The position numbers and the translations under genes were made by a program. Shown one piece after another: positions 1 to 9,700 of a DNA stretch of 43,173 nucleotides; within the stretch, counting starts at the first letter, position 1, and every line of letters starts with the position of its first letter. Source of the DNA: Candidatus Zixiibacteriota bacterium (GTDB taxonomy: Bacteria; Zixibacteria; MSB-5A5; UBA10806); NCBI GenBank assembly GCA_024641335.1, contig JAHEDG010000022.1, positions 1-43,173 of the forward strand, written 5' to 3'. The notes under the pieces were generated by a model that did not search any database, had not been told where the DNA came from, and was given only the letters and a program-made list of their open reading frames with translations.

Positions 1-78
1 GTTTGCGCGATGTCTGATAAAAACGAGGGTACGGCCGCTTTTCTGGAAAAACGCAAACCGGAGTTCAGGGGGAAATGA
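1..78 (+). CDS. Enoyl-CoA hydratase/isomerase (crotonase) family protein, C-terminal fragment
   Basis: Only the last 25 codons lie in the window; the reading frame is open from base 1 and stops with TGA at 76-78. The visible end contains SDKNEG, then AFLEKRKPEF and a final GK. This matches the usual C-terminus of crotonase-fold enoyl-CoA hydratases, where an S-x-D-x-x-EG turn is followed by AFLEKRKPxFxG. Such enzymes hydrate or isomerise enoyl-CoA thioesters in fatty-acid or amino-acid degradation. The catalytic part is outside the window, so the exact substrate cannot be named. The family call rests on this short tail only. Confidence 0.7.
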   Translation, partial: VCAMSDKNEGTAAFLEKRKPEFRGK

Positions 79-154
79 TTGATTAAAGAACAGCTGTTTG
101 AATTGTAAGTAGATTTATGGGGAGAAAAAAGCGGAGATTATCGAGGGGGAAATA

Positions 155-394
155 ATGGATAAACATCATGACAACGATCAGCCTGATGAGCCTCTGGCTA
201 CCCGCTCGGCTTACCTTGATTATTGTGTAAAGCAGGGCTGGCTGATTAAATCGGGGGCAGGGGAGCAGGCCACCTATTCGGTGACACCGTTAGGGGAGAA
301 GAAGCTGGCCGACGCCCCATTGAATTTTGATCTTTCAAAAGTTACCAGGATGGCCGACCAGCCCAAACGAAAACGTCGGAGCCGCAGAAAGTAA
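155..394 (+). CDS. Small hypothetical protein with basic C-terminal tail
   Basis: A 79-residue protein preceded by a purine-rich GAGGGGG (about 143-149), a reasonable ribosome binding site. The middle (YCVKQGWLIKSG, then YSVTPLGEKKL) has the look of a winged-helix wing region, as in small transcription-factor fragments, but this is only a resemblance. The C-terminus is strongly basic (KRKRRSRRK), which would suit nucleic-acid contact. It lies 76 bases after the crotonase gene and 58 before the epimerase gene, in the same direction. I do not recognise the family. Confidence 0.5.
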   Translation: MDKHHDNDQPDEPLATRSAYLDYCVKQGWLIKSGAGEQATYSVTPLGEKKLADAPLNFDLSKVTRMADQPKRKRRSRRK

Positions 395-452
395 TCGGCG
401 GAGCTCCGGGGAGAACCGATGACAGAACCAATAATTTATTTGGCGGCCTGAT

Positions 453-1463
453 ATGAAAGTAGCAGTTACAGGGGCCGGCGGATTCTTGGGGCGCGCCTTG
501 GTGGAGCGTTTGCTGGAGGCGGGGCACGAACCTCTGGCCATAGTCAAAAGCGAGATCGATACCGCCGATTTCGCCGAAAAGAAAATAGAATCGATTTGTC
601 GGGATCTATCCGATGAAAAAAGCATTTCCGGCATATTCAAAGGATGTCAGGCTGTAGTTCATTGTGCCGCTTTCAGGATGGATTTTGGTCCATGGACGGA
701 ATATCAAAAAGCCAATATAGATATTACCAGAATGGTCATGGAGTCAGCTCTTAAGGAAGCGGTTGAAAGGGTCGTGCATATTTCCACCGCGGCTATTTAT
801 GGCAACGAGCGGAGCCATTCGGGTACCGACGAGGAGTCCGATTACGGGGAGAGGGTAATAGATCATTATACCCGCTCCAAGATCGAAGCTGATAAAATAG
901 TATGTGGTTTTGTAAACGAAAAGAAATTACCGGCGGTGATCCTTCGGCCGGGATATATCTGGGGGCCGGGCGATCAGAGGATAATTTCGTTTCTGGTCAG
1001 ATCGCTGAAAGCAAACAGGCTGTTCCTGATCGGCGAGGGGGAGAACCTTCTCTCACTGACCTATATCGATAACGTGATCGAAGCCATATTGCTGGCCCTT
1101 TCGAACAAGGACGCCGTCGGCCGAATATTCAATATCACCGACGGTTCCAGGGTGTCGTCCAGAAAATTCATCAACGATATAATATCGGTACTGGGAATAA
1201 AATACGAATTGAAAAGCTGGTCATATCCAATCGCTTACAGCCTGGCGTATTTCGTGGAATGGTATTTTCGTCTGGTGAGAAGGACCGGAAATCCTCCACT
1301 GACGCGTTATGCCGCCAGGTTTCTTTATTACAACGCCGTATTCGATATCTCCAGGGCTATCTACGATCTGGGTTATCAGCCGAAAATATCTTATAAGGAG
1401 GGATTGACCCTGGTAACTCCTTATTTGCGATCTCTTTATTACGGCGGCAAGATAGCCAGATAG
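453..1463 (+). CDS. NAD-dependent epimerase/dehydratase (extended SDR family)
   Basis: A 336-residue extended short-chain dehydrogenase/reductase. The N-terminal Rossmann motif GAGGFLG lies at residues 7-13. The catalytic pair is in YTRSK (Y139, K143), with the Ser/Thr partner in HISTAAIYG around 111-112. The substrate-binding half continues with RPGYIWGPGD and a conserved TYIDNV stretch, as in nucleotide-sugar epimerases and 3-beta-hydroxysteroid-dehydrogenase-like proteins. These cytosolic enzymes use NAD(P) to oxidise or epimerise a sugar or sterol-like substrate. The substrate cannot be read from sequence. No sugar or sterol pathway genes are adjacent, so the family is sure and the specific role is not. 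The ATG at 453 is directly before the glycine-rich motif and needs no extension. Confidence 0.85.
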   Translation: MKVAVTGAGGFLGRALVERLLEAGHEPLAIVKSEIDTADFAEKKIESICRDLSDEKSISGIFKGCQAVVHCAAFRMDFGPWTEYQKANIDITRMVMESALKEAVERVVHISTAAIYGNERSHSGTDEESDYGERVIDHYTRSKIEADKIVCGFVNEKKLPAVILRPGYIWGPGDQRIISFLVRSLKANRLFLIGEGENLLSLTYIDNVIEAILLALSNKDAVGRIFNITDGSRVSSRKFINDIISVLGIKYELKSWSYPIAYSLAYFVEWYFRLVRRTGNPPLTRYAARFLYYNAVFDISRAIYDLGYQPKISYKEGLTLVTPYLRSLYYGGKIAR

Positions 1464-1847
1464 CTCGGGCCCGATCAGCCGCGGCCGGATATCTCCAAAA
1501 ACTCCTTTTCTATATTGGCTTTTTTGCGAACACAGCATATCCCTGTAATCCCGAGACGGCATCTCATGGATAAGTTCGCGGCGGCGGATAAAAAAATCAG
1601 AATCTATTTTGAAAATGCTTGCGCTAATCAATTTCAATTATTATAATCGGAGTCTATTTAGGATTTTAATCCTGATTTTTTTTGGGTGAAAAGGCGTAAT
1701 CTGAAATTCCGAAGGAGCTTAAGGGCGCTAAATGAGAAAGGAAATCCGTTGATTAAAAGTAATATTATTCTATGAGCGGCCTTAAAAAAATCTTTCAAAT
1801 TTTCAATGATGGTTTTATAATAGCGTTTTGTCGAGAGGGTCGGGAGA
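1464..1847. other. Intergenic region upstream of the respiratory operon
   Basis: 384 bases without a convincing gene. It holds a short inverted repeat (AGGATT/AATCCT, 1660-1673) followed within a few bases by a T-run (1676-1683), which could act as a weak terminator, and a TATAAT box near the right end. A reading frame on the minus strand crosses 1464-1637 but overlaps the epimerase gene and shows no recognisable motif. Confidence 0.5.
1793..1821 (+). promoter_or_regulatory. Candidate promoter of the act/cox operon
   Basis: A perfect TATAAT at 1816-1821 has a weak -35 element (TTTCAA, 1793-1798) at 17-base spacing. Transcription would start near 1828, about 20 bases before the TTG start of actA, leaving room for the GAGAGGG ribosome site at 1833-1839. 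It relies on the strong -10 box. Confidence 0.45.
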
Positions 1848-2495
1848 TTGGCACAAATTTTTCCGGAATGGACTAATAAAGTCCCCATTGTGATTATTGC
1901 TGTATTGGGGCTGTTGCTTCTTGGCGGAGTGGGATTTATCTGGTACTATTTCTCGCCGCGCTATACCGATGTCGGATATCGTCCCAGACAGCCGGTGGCC
2001 TACAGCCATAAGCTGCACGCCGGAGATCTGGGAATGGATTGCCGGTATTGTCATACCGGCGTGGAACGTTCGGCGGTGGCCGGCGTGCCACCGATCCAGA
2101 CCTGCATGAACTGCCATAAGCTGATAAAACCGGATAGCGAGAAGCTTTTGCCGATCAGGGAAAGCTGGCGGACTGGGGAGCCGATCGAGTGGATTCGGGT
2201 GCATAAGATTCCCGATTACGCTTATTTTAATCATAGTTCCCATGTCAGGGCCGGGGTGGGCTGCAAGAGCTGTCATGGCGACATAACCGAAATGGAAGTT
2301 GTCACGCAGGTCGAGCCTTTGAGCATGTCCTGGTGTCTGGATTGCCATCGTGACCCCGATATGGCCTTGCGTCCTTTGGGGGAGATAACCAATATGAAGT
2401 GGGAGCCTCCGGGAGATCAGCCCCTGTTGGCCGGGCAATTTAAAAAGGAAAGAAAAATCTCGCCGCCGGTGGATTGTTCGGGGTGCCATAGATGA
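1848..2495 (+). CDS. actA: Alternative complex III pentahaem cytochrome c subunit ActA
   Basis: A 215-residue membrane-anchored multihaem cytochrome. One N-terminal membrane segment (about residues 12-34) is followed by five CxxCH haem c sites starting at C65, C86, C139, C163 and C210. Five haems and an N-terminal anchor are the hallmark of ActA of alternative complex III, the quinol:cytochrome c/oxidase oxidoreductase that replaces the bc1 complex. ActA passes electrons from the iron-sulfur subunit towards the oxidase on the periplasmic side. The start is TTG, supported by GAGAGGG at 1833-1839 with 8-base spacing. The stop overlaps the actB start (ATGA), so the two are translationally coupled. 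Confidence 0.95.
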   Translation: MAQIFPEWTNKVPIVIIAVLGLLLLGGVGFIWYYFSPRYTDVGYRPRQPVAYSHKLHAGDLGMDCRYCHTGVERSAVAGVPPIQTCMNCHKLIKPDSEKLLPIRESWRTGEPIEWIRVHKIPDYAYFNHSSHVRAGVGCKSCHGDITEMEVVTQVEPLSMSWCLDCHRDPDMALRPLGEITNMKWEPPGDQPLLAGQFKKERKISPPVDCSGCHR

Positions 2496-5400
2496 GTAAA
2501 AATATTAACCTGAACGGCAAAGAGTACTGGCGCAGTCTCGATCAGCTGGCCGATACGCCTCAATTTCGAGAGTTTCTGCAAAGAGAGTTTCCGCAGGGAG
2601 CGTCGGAGTTCGATAACGGTATGAAGCGCCGGGATTTCATCGCCCTGTTGAGTGCCTCGATGGCGTTAGCGAGCTTGGCGGGATGTCGCCGGCCGGTGGA
2701 GAAGATAATTCCTTATGTCATCGCCCCCGAAGAGATAGTTCCGGGCGTTTCTCTTCATTATGCCACTACCATGCCGTTAGGCAACAGCGCTTACGGCCTG
2801 ATCGTGGAAAGCCATGAGGGTCGGCCGACCAAGATCGAGGGGAATCCCGCTCATCCGTCGACAAAAGGACGCTCGAATGCGCATATCCAGGCGTCGGTAT
2901 TGGGCCTTTATGATCCGGGCCGTTCCGGAGATGTACTGTTCAAACGGGAGAAATCGGATTGGTCTCGTTTTCTGTCATCGTGGGAGGCTGATTACGGCGA
3001 TTATATTACAAGCAAGGGAGAGGGGTTGGCGGTTTTATCGGAATCGTTTTCCTCGCCATCCCTGGCTCGTCTGGCCGAATTATTCCGGAAAAAATTCCCC
3101 CGGGCCAAATGGGTGACCTACGAGCCGGTCAGCGACGAAAATATATATGAAGGGACCAGAATCGCCTCCGGAAAGGGTTGCCAGCATATTTATAATCTGG
3201 ATAAATGCAGAGTGATTCTCTCATTGGAATCAGATTTTCTTCAAAACGAAAGCGAGAATATAGCCAACTCGGCCGGTTTCGCCGACGGCCGTCGGGTCGA
3301 ATCTGAAAAAGACGAGATGAACCGTCTTTATATAGTCGAAAGCGGTTATTCGCTGACCGGTGGCATGGCCGATCATCGCCTGCGGACTCAAAGCGGGCAG
3401 ATCGGCGGTTTTGCCGCGGCATTGATGCTCGAGTTGGAATCTCAAGGTTTGAGGATCGATATCGCGGATAGTCCGGACAGGTTCAAGAGTCTGGATTTCA
3501 ACGCTATTCCGGGATATGATAAAGAGTGGGTCGCTGCGCTGGCCAGGGATCTTATGGCCAATAAAGGCAGGAGTTTGGTGTTGGCCGGTCGCTCCCAATC
3601 GCCGGCAGTTCATGCCATTGTTTACGCGATTAATCATGCTCTGGGGAATATAGGCCGGACGGCGGTTTATCGTCCTATAAAAGATTCCGCGATTTCCAGC
3701 CGGGACAATCTGATTGATCTCGTCGGTCTGATGAACATGGGGCGGTTATCAACCTTGTTTATTCTCGGAGGCAATCCGGTTTATGACGCTCCGGCCGATT
3801 TGGGATTCGAAACGGCTATAAAGAAGGTAGAGCATACTATTCACCTGAGCGGTTTCGCGGATGAAACGTCGAAGCGGGTCGAATGGCATATTCCGCGCTC
3901 CCATTATCTCGAAAGCTGGGGCGACGCTGTTTCTGTCGACGGAGTCAGAAGCGTAATCCAGCCAATGATACAGCCGCTATACGGCGGCCGCGGTTCTCTT
4001 GATCTTTTGCATTTGATTGTCAACGGGAATGAAGTATCGGCTCATGATATCGTCAGGGAAACATGGCAGGGGATATTAAAAGGAGATTTTGAAAAATCAT
4101 GGGAGCGGGTTTTACATGACGGTATTTATGATCAGAAATCGTCGTCTGTAAGCGACCCTGGTTTGGATCGCCGTGGGTTGGCTTCTTATATCAATCGTCA
4201 TCTCGTCATACCGGAATCTTCGGTCGATAACCTGGAAATTATCTTTCGACCGTCACCCAACCTCTTTGACGGCCGGTTCGCTAATAACGGCTGGCTGCAG
4301 GAGCTGCCCGATTCCATGACCAAGCTGTCGTGGGATAACGCCGCCTTGATTAGCATGAAAATGGCTCGGAAGTTCGATCTTGCCAACGGTGATATGGTCG
4401 AGTTGGATTACGACGGCAGGAAACTGGAGCTGCCGATTTGGATCATGCCCGGGCAGGCCGATAATTCGATCACATTGACTTTAGGCTATGGCCGGATCGC
4501 CGCCGGGCAGGTTGGCGATAATGTCGGTTTTAATGCCTATAAATTGAGAACATCCAAAGCTCCTTATTTCGGATCGGGTCTTTTGATTCGGAAAACGGGA
4601 GCAGTTTATAAACTGGCTACTACTCAGGATCATTCCAGCATGGAAGGCCGTCCGCTGGTTCGCGAAGCGAGCCTGGAACATTATAGGGAAGAGCCGAATT
4701 TCGCCCCGGAGATGGTGGAGAGTCCGCCGTTGAAATCTCTCTGGGCCGAGCATAAATACGATGAGGGCAACCAATGGGGGATGACTATAGACCTCAATGT
4801 TTGCACCGGCTGCAACGCCTGCACTATCGCCTGCCAGAGCGAAAACAATATTCCTATTGTCGGCAAGGAGCAGGTTTCTCACGGACGAGAGATGCACTGG
4901 ATCAGGCTCGACCGGTATTTCGAGGGGGATATCGACGATCCCAGCGTTGTTCACCAACCGGTAGGATGCCAGCATTGCGAAATGGCGCCGTGCGAGCAGG
5001 TTTGCCCGGTGGCGGCCACGGTACATGATAAGGAAGGTCTCAATACGATGGTTTATAACCGTTGTGTCGGTACCAGGTATTGCTCAAATAACTGCCCTTA
5101 TAAGGTTCGCCGGTTTAATTTCTTTAATTTCACCAAGGATACGCCGGAAGTGACCAAGATGGCTCAGAACCCCGATGTCACTGTCCGTTCCCGGGGCGTA
5201 ATGGAGAAATGTACTTATTGCGTGCAGCGTATCAGCGAAGCCAGGATCAAATCCAAAGCGGAGAACAGGGAAATCGCTGATGGTGATATTGTCACTGCCT
5301 GTCAGCAGAGCTGTCCGACCGGCGCCATTGTTTTCGGCAATGTCAACGATTCCGGCAGCACGGTATCTAAAATGAAAAATCAGAACCGGAATTACGGACT

Positions 5401-5530
5401 GTTGGCGGAATTCAACACCCGGCCGAGAACGTCATTTTTGGCCAAAATCCGCAATCCCAATCCGGAGCTGATTTCGTCTGATGAGGGCAATAAGATCGAA
5501 AATCTCGAAAGGGAGAAGAAACAAAGTTGA
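2492..5530 (+). CDS. actB: Alternative complex III iron-sulfur subunit ActB (molybdopterin-oxidoreductase-like fused to ferredoxin)
   Basis: A 1012-residue fusion typical of ActB. Near the N-terminus a twin-arginine-like sequence (KRRDF, residues 45-49) precedes a hydrophobic stretch ending in LAGC (C65), so Tat export and possibly lipidation are indicated. Residues about 70-720 resemble a molybdopterin oxidoreductase fold; in the ACIII family this part carries no Mo cofactor. The C-terminal part is a four-cluster ferredoxin domain with Cys groups beginning near C771 (CxxCxxCxxxC), C826 (CxxCxxxxCxxxC), C858 and about 909, the last paired with a CQQSCP group. It relays electrons inside the complex between the quinol site and the haems. 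It overlaps actA by four bases and actC by four (TTGA). Confidence 0.95.
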   Translation: MSKNINLNGKEYWRSLDQLADTPQFREFLQREFPQGASEFDNGMKRRDFIALLSASMALASLAGCRRPVEKIIPYVIAPEEIVPGVSLHYATTMPLGNSAYGLIVESHEGRPTKIEGNPAHPSTKGRSNAHIQASVLGLYDPGRSGDVLFKREKSDWSRFLSSWEADYGDYITSKGEGLAVLSESFSSPSLARLAELFRKKFPRAKWVTYEPVSDENIYEGTRIASGKGCQHIYNLDKCRVILSLESDFLQNESENIANSAGFADGRRVESEKDEMNRLYIVESGYSLTGGMADHRLRTQSGQIGGFAAALMLELESQGLRIDIADSPDRFKSLDFNAIPGYDKEWVAALARDLMANKGRSLVLAGRSQSPAVHAIVYAINHALGNIGRTAVYRPIKDSAISSRDNLIDLVGLMNMGRLSTLFILGGNPVYDAPADLGFETAIKKVEHTIHLSGFADETSKRVEWHIPRSHYLESWGDAVSVDGVRSVIQPMIQPLYGGRGSLDLLHLIVNGNEVSAHDIVRETWQGILKGDFEKSWERVLHDGIYDQKSSSVSDPGLDRRGLASYINRHLVIPESSVDNLEIIFRPSPNLFDGRFANNGWLQELPDSMTKLSWDNAALISMKMARKFDLANGDMVELDYDGRKLELPIWIMPGQADNSITLTLGYGRIAAGQVGDNVGFNAYKLRTSKAPYFGSGLLIRKTGAVYKLATTQDHSSMEGRPLVREASLEHYREEPNFAPEMVESPPLKSLWAEHKYDEGNQWGMTIDLNVCTGCNACTIACQSENNIPIVGKEQVSHGREMHWIRLDRYFEGDIDDPSVVHQPVGCQHCEMAPCEQVCPVAATVHDKEGLNTMVYNRCVGTRYCSNNCPYKVRRFNFFNFTKDTPEVTKMAQNPDVTVRSRGVMEKCTYCVQRISEARIKSKAENREIADGDIVTACQQSCPTGAIVFGNVNDSGSTVSKMKNQNRNYGLLAEFNTRPRTSFLAKIRNPNPELISSDEGNKIENLEREKKQS

Positions 5531-6939
5531 GTTCGGGAATGGATAACCGGATGGTGTCAGTCGCGGCGGAAGAGCCGTTGATAATGGGGAATCAGACCTT
5601 TCACGCGGTCACCGATACGATCAGCAAAATTATCGAAGGGAAAACTCCTAAGCTTTGGTATCTGGCTATCAGCATTTCCGGCTCTGTAGCTTTGATGTTT
5701 TTCGGCCTGATAGGTTACCTCGTATGGCAGGGTATTGGGATCTGGGGGTTGCAGATTCCGGTTGCCTGGGGATGGGCCATTGTCAATTTTGTATTCTGGG
5801 TCGGTATAGGCCATGCTGGCACATTGATCTCGGCCATACTCTTTTTGCTCCGTCAGCGCTGGCGGACCTCGATAAATCGTTTTGCCGAGGCTATGACTAT
5901 ATTCGCGGTGATCTGCGCCGGGGTATTCCCGGCAATCCATGTGGGACGGATGTGGGTTCTGCACTGGGTATTCCCGTTGCCCAACCAGATGTCGCTCTGG
6001 CCGAATTTCCGCAGCCCGCTGCTTTGGGATTTCTTCGCCGTCGGCACCTATTTTACCTGTTCTTTCCTTTTCTGGTATCTGGGCCTGGTGCCCGATCTGG
6101 CCACCTTAAGAGACAGGGCCACCAACAAAATAAAGAAGATAATTTTCGGTATTCTTTCCATCGGCTGGCGCGGCGGGAACCGTCAATGGAAACATTACGA
6201 GCTGGCCTATCTGCTTTTGGCCGGTATTTCTACGCCGTTAGTGCTTTCCGTTCATAGCGTGGTCAGCACCGATTTCTCCGTCAGTATACTTCCCGGCTGG
6301 CATACAACTATCTTCCCCCCGTATTTCGTAGCCGGGGCGATATTCTCCGGATTCGCTATGGTGATGACCCTGGCGATAATCACCCGGAAGATCTTCGGCC
6401 TGGAGAATTTCATCACCGTCAATCATCTGGAAAAAATGAATAAGATCATGCTGGTAACCGGCATGATGGTCGGTTACGCTTATTCCTGCGAGTTCTTTAT
6501 CGCCTGGTACAGCGGGAATATATACGAGCAGTTTGCCTTCATTAACCGAGCGTTCGGACCATATGCCTGGGCTTACTGGATAATGGTCACCTGCAACGTG
6601 GCAGTGCCGCAGATTTTCTGGTTTAAGAAATTGCGTCGGAGCGTGCCGGTTATGTTTGTGGCTACGATTTTTATAAATATCGGTATGTGGTTCGAGCGGT
6701 TCGTGATTGTGGTGACCTCGCTTTCAGCCGATTTTCTGCCGTCGAGTTGGGGATATTTCTCTCCTACCAAATACGATATCGGCCTTCTGATCGGCTCGTT
6801 CGGCCTATTTTTCACTCTGTTTTTGCTCTTCCTTCGCTTCCTGCCGATGATCGCCATGTCGGAGGTCAAGGGAGTATTGCCCCAGGCCGATCCGCATCAT
6901 CATGGACATGACATCGCGAACCGCCGGAGAGATTCCTGA
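5527..6939 (+). CDS. actC: Alternative complex III quinol-binding membrane subunit ActC (NrfD family)
   Basis: A 470-residue polytopic NrfD/PsrC-like membrane protein with around ten hydrophobic segments, the expected size for ActC. Features include the early [14 protein letters not shown] and the HVGRMW region, both characteristic of NrfD-type quinol-interacting subunits. It is the likely quinol oxidation site facing ActB. I take the TTG at 5527, which overlaps the actB stop and has GGGAG at 5513-5517 upstream; ATG at 5539 is a possible alternative start. The C-terminal tail is His-rich (HHHGH). Its paralogue ActF is encoded downstream, as in all ACIII operons. Confidence 0.93.
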   Translation: MSSGMDNRMVSVAAEEPLIMGNQTFHAVTDTISKIIEGKTPKLWYLAISISGSVALMFFGLIGYLVWQGIGIWGLQIPVAWGWAIVNFVFWVGIGHAGTLISAILFLLRQRWRTSINRFAEAMTIFAVICAGVFPAIHVGRMWVLHWVFPLPNQMSLWPNFRSPLLWDFFAVGTYFTCSFLFWYLGLVPDLATLRDRATNKIKKIIFGILSIGWRGGNRQWKHYELAYLLLAGISTPLVLSVHSVVSTDFSVSILPGWHTTIFPPYFVAGAIFSGFAMVMTLAIITRKIFGLENFITVNHLEKMNKIMLVTGMMVGYAYSCEFFIAWYSGNIYEQFAFINRAFGPYAWAYWIMVTCNVAVPQIFWFKKLRRSVPVMFVATIFINIGMWFERFVIVVTSLSADFLPSSWGYFSPTKYDIGLLIGSFGLFFTLFLLFLRFLPMIAMSEVKGVLPQADPHHHGHDIANRRRDS

Positions 6940-7475
6940 TGAACGTTCAGAATAAAATGAAAGTGGTTATCGCCGAATTCGATTCGACGGCCGAGCTGAT
7001 GCGGGCCGCGGAGAAAATCCGAGAAGCTGGTTATACAAAGTTCGACTGCCATTCCCCGTTCCCTATACACGGCATGGATTCGGCTATGGGTCTGAAACGT
7101 TCCGGGTTGGGGTATATAGTCGGCTTTTTTGCCTTCACGGGATTGACAGCCGCTATAATTCTCCAATGGTGGGCCAGTGTTGTAGCTTACCCGCTGGTTA
7201 TATCAGGCAAACCGTTTTTCAGCTATCAGGCCTATCTGCCGGTTACATTCTCTCTGGCTGTGTTGTTCGCCGCCGCGGCCGCTATTTTCGGCATGTTGGT
7301 CTTGAACAAACTGCCGAGACTCAACCACCCGGTCTTTTCATCGGAGCTGTTTAAAAAGGCCACCGACGACGGATTTCTGGTGACCATCGAATCCGATGAT
7401 CCCAAATTCGATGAAAGTGAAGTGAAAAAGTATCTTTTGTCTTTAGGGGCCAAGCGAATAGAGGTGGCCGGATGA
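6939..7475 (+). CDS. actD: Alternative complex III subunit ActD (DUF3341)
   Basis: A 178-residue protein with two central membrane helices (roughly residues 55-75 and 98-122) flanked by soluble ends, the DUF3341/ActD layout. The N-terminal part has the family pattern of a small alpha/beta domain (VVIAEF then AAEKIREAGY, DCHSPFPIHGMD). ActD is a structural subunit of ACIII; no cofactor ligands are visible and none are expected. The start overlaps the actC stop by one base, and the stop overlaps the actE start by four bases. Confidence 0.92.
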   Translation: MNVQNKMKVVIAEFDSTAELMRAAEKIREAGYTKFDCHSPFPIHGMDSAMGLKRSGLGYIVGFFAFTGLTAAIILQWWASVVAYPLVISGKPFFSYQAYLPVTFSLAVLFAAAAAIFGMLVLNKLPRLNHPVFSSELFKKATDDGFLVTIESDDPKFDESEVKKYLLSLGAKRIEVAG

Positions 7476-8098
7476 TGATCGGGCGGGGCGATTTAGCCAA
7501 AGCGGTATCGCTTTCCATAGCTTTATCTTGTCTGCTTTTGACCGGCTGCTATCGAGGACGGCCATCGGAAGATCCTCCTATCCATTTGAATCCCAATATG
7601 GACAGCCAGCCTAAATATAAACCGCAATCCGAAGGCGATTTCTTTCTCGATAAATCGGCCATGCGCGAGCCGGTCTCCGGCGCTATTGCCCGCGAAAACG
7701 CGAAAGACGACAGCGAGTATTATTTTGGCAAAGATAACAGAGGCAGATTCATCGCTGAATCTCCGATTCCCCTGACCGAACAATCGCTCGATCGGGGCAG
7801 GGAACGGTTCAACATATATTGCGCTGTCTGCCACGGACGTGTGGGCGACGGCAAAGGGATTGTGGTCGAGAAAGGGTTGCTCCCGCCGCCGTCATTCCAC
7901 GAACAACGGATTAAGGAAATGGCCGAAGGAGAGATATTCAACACAATTACCAACGGCCTGCGGAATATGCCATCGTATCGGCATCAGATCCCGGTGGAGG
8001 ATCGCTGGATGATAATTCAATATTTGAGGGCGTTGCAGCTAAGCCAGAACGCCGGTATCAACGATATTCCCGGCGAAATGAGGGATAGCTTAAGATAG
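7472..8098 (+). CDS. actE: Alternative complex III monohaem cytochrome c lipoprotein ActE
   Basis: A 208-residue lipoprotein: a short positively charged N-terminus and hydrophobic core lead to the lipobox LLTGC (C26). One haem c site CAVCH begins at C117, and the likely axial Met is in the NMPSY stretch near residue 166. This is the single-haem ActE subunit, anchored to the periplasmic face of the membrane, which hands electrons on from the pentahaem ActA. Length and position between actD and actF agree with this. Two Met codons are adjacent at the start (MMIG); the second is equally possible. Confidence 0.92.
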   Translation: MMIGRGDLAKAVSLSIALSCLLLTGCYRGRPSEDPPIHLNPNMDSQPKYKPQSEGDFFLDKSAMREPVSGAIARENAKDDSEYYFGKDNRGRFIAESPIPLTEQSLDRGRERFNIYCAVCHGRVGDGKGIVVEKGLLPPPSFHEQRIKEMAEGEIFNTITNGLRNMPSYRHQIPVEDRWMIIQYLRALQLSQNAGINDIPGEMRDSLR

Positions 8099-8100
8099 AT

Positions 8101-9285
8101 ATGAAAATGGATCAAAAGACATACAGTTTGACCGACCCGGGATCATTCGGGAAAATAGCGTTGATACTGGGGATTATCGGCCTGGCCGGGTGCGCCGCGG
8201 GATATTTTGTGGATCCCGGACGGTTTTTTCATTCTTATCTTACGGCCTTCTCGTTCTGGACGACTCTCGGTCTCGGGGCTTTGTTCTTTCTCATGCTTCA
8301 TCATCTGACCGGCGCCACCTGGAGCATTGTAATCCGCCGTATTCCCGAAAGTCTGATGAGCGTTCTACCGTATATGGCTTTGTTTTTTATTCCGATAATT
8401 TTCGGAATGAAGGAGCTTTATCACTGGAGCCATCCTGAAATTGTGGCCGGGGATCATCTCCTGCAGGGGAAAGCCTCGTATCTGAATGCGCGGTTTTTTA
8501 TCATAAGAGCGGTGGCCTTTTTCGTCGTATGGTTTTTCCTGTCGCGTATTCTATATAAGAATTCCATAAATCAGGATTCGGGATCTGATGGCAATTTGAC
8601 TGATAAGCTTCGAAAAATCAGCGCGCCGGGGATGATTCTTTTTGCCTTTACTGTTACCTACGCGGCCTTCGATTGGCTTATGTCTATGGACGCCCATTGG
8701 TATTCGACCATTTTCGGCGTCTATATATTCGCCGGAGGCCTGGTCTCGGCCCTGGCATTTTTCTCCATTACTGTCATCAGCCTTCAAAAGAATAAGGTTC
8801 TCGAAACCGAGATAACTTCGGAACATTATCATGATCTGGGGAAACTGACATTCGCTTTTATGATATTCTGGGCGTACGTGGCTTTTTCGCAGTATTTTCT
8901 CATCTGGTACGCCAATATCCCGGAGGAGACTATCTGGTTCGACCACCGTTATCAGGGAGGTTGGAAATACGCGACATTGCTTATTGTTTTCGGATATTTC
9001 GTCATGCCGTTTATAATACTGATCTCCAGAGGGGCCAAGCGGAACCTGACCTTGATGAGAATTATGGCTTTTTGGCTTCTTTTCATGCACTGGCTCGATC
9101 TCTATTGGATAATAATGCCCAATCACGAACATTATCGGGCCATGATCTCCTGGATAGATATAGCCGCCATGATGGGAGTCGGCGGAATATATCTCTGGTT
9201 ATTCTGGCGTAAGTTCAGTTCCAACCCGATTGTGCCTGTGGGCGACGCCCGACTGGGGAATTCGGTTAATACTATCAGCAACTAA
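8101..9285 (+). CDS. actF: Alternative complex III membrane subunit ActF (NrfD-like, ActC paralogue)
   Basis: A 394-residue polytopic membrane protein with about ten hydrophobic segments, shorter than ActC as usual. Typical ActF landmarks are HHLTGATWSIVIRR near residues 63-76, the FDWLMSMDAHWYST segment, and LIWYANIPEET in the second half. It is a structural NrfD-like partner of ActC in ACIII and may contribute to proton translocation, which is a proposal from ACIII structures rather than something visible here. The gene starts two bases after the actE stop and is followed five bases later by the next ORF. Confidence 0.92.
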   Translation: MKMDQKTYSLTDPGSFGKIALILGIIGLAGCAAGYFVDPGRFFHSYLTAFSFWTTLGLGALFFLMLHHLTGATWSIVIRRIPESLMSVLPYMALFFIPIIFGMKELYHWSHPEIVAGDHLLQGKASYLNARFFIIRAVAFFVVWFFLSRILYKNSINQDSGSDGNLTDKLRKISAPGMILFAFTVTYAAFDWLMSMDAHWYSTIFGVYIFAGGLVSALAFFSITVISLQKNKVLETEITSEHYHDLGKLTFAFMIFWAYVAFSQYFLIWYANIPEETIWFDHRYQGGWKYATLLIVFGYFVMPFIILISRGAKRNLTLMRIMAFWLLFMHWLDLYWIIMPNHEHYRAMISWIDIAAMMGVGGIYLWLFWRKFSSNPIVPVGDARLGNSVNTISN

Positions 9286-9290
9286 GGTAT

Positions 9291-9653
9291 ATGATGTCGG
9301 AAGATTTAAAAAATACCAATGAGCACGGCGACGACGCCGGATACGAGGAGCAGGATGTCAGGATCGGCAGGACGGCTCTCTTTATTCTGCTGGGCTCAGT
9401 GATGCTTATTGCGATTCTTGTTTTGCTCAATGAGTATTTTCTGGCGGTCAAGGAAGAGGTGGTTTACGAAGAGGTCTTGAAGCCGGAATCCAGGTCGCTG
9501 ATGGAGCTTCGCGCCAGGGAAGACTCGATATTGACCACCTACGGTGTGGCCGACAGTGTAAAAGGCCTTTATAGAATGCCGATCGACAAGGCGATGGAAA
9601 AGATGATTACAGAACACAATCAGATCAAAAAAAGCGAAAAAAGCGGGAAATGA
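9291..9653 (+). CDS. Small single-span membrane protein between ACIII and SCO genes, unknown
   Basis: A 120-residue protein with an acidic N-terminus (about 25 residues), one membrane helix (about residues 26-46) and a C-terminal extracytoplasmic part. The tail has a charged helix (ESRSLMELRAREDSIL) then YGV, a short linker and YRMPIDKAMEKM. A final (Y/W)R(I/M)P(I/V)DxAM motif recurs, to my knowledge, in small proteins of respiratory operons, which makes this a good candidate accessory subunit or assembly factor. I do not know a named family for it. It sits within the operon, five bases after actF, and its stop overlaps a possible upstream start of the SCO gene (ATGA at 9650). Confidence 0.7.
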   Translation: MMSEDLKNTNEHGDDAGYEEQDVRIGRTALFILLGSVMLIAILVLLNEYFLAVKEEVVYEEVLKPESRSLMELRAREDSILTTYGVADSVKGLYRMPIDKAMEKMITEHNQIKKSEKSGK

Positions 9654-9671
9654 TCTTTTTCGGGAACTTTG

Positions 9672-9690
9672 ATGATCCCGGATCATTTTT
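9672..9690 (+). terminator. Small hairpin with T-run inside the operon (possible attenuator)
   Basis: ATGATC (9672-9677) and GATCAT (9681-9686) can pair around a three-base loop, followed by TTTTT ending at 9690. The stem is only six base pairs and AT-rich, so at most partial termination is expected. It lies between the 120-residue protein and the likely SCO start at 9701. Confidence 0.25.
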
Positions 9691-9700
9691 CTTATGTCTG

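Noticed and set aside
1221-1637. 138-codon frame on the minus strand over the epimerase end and spacer
   Set aside because: It mostly overlaps a well-supported gene, has no recognisable motif and no ribosome site. It is best explained as a shadow frame.
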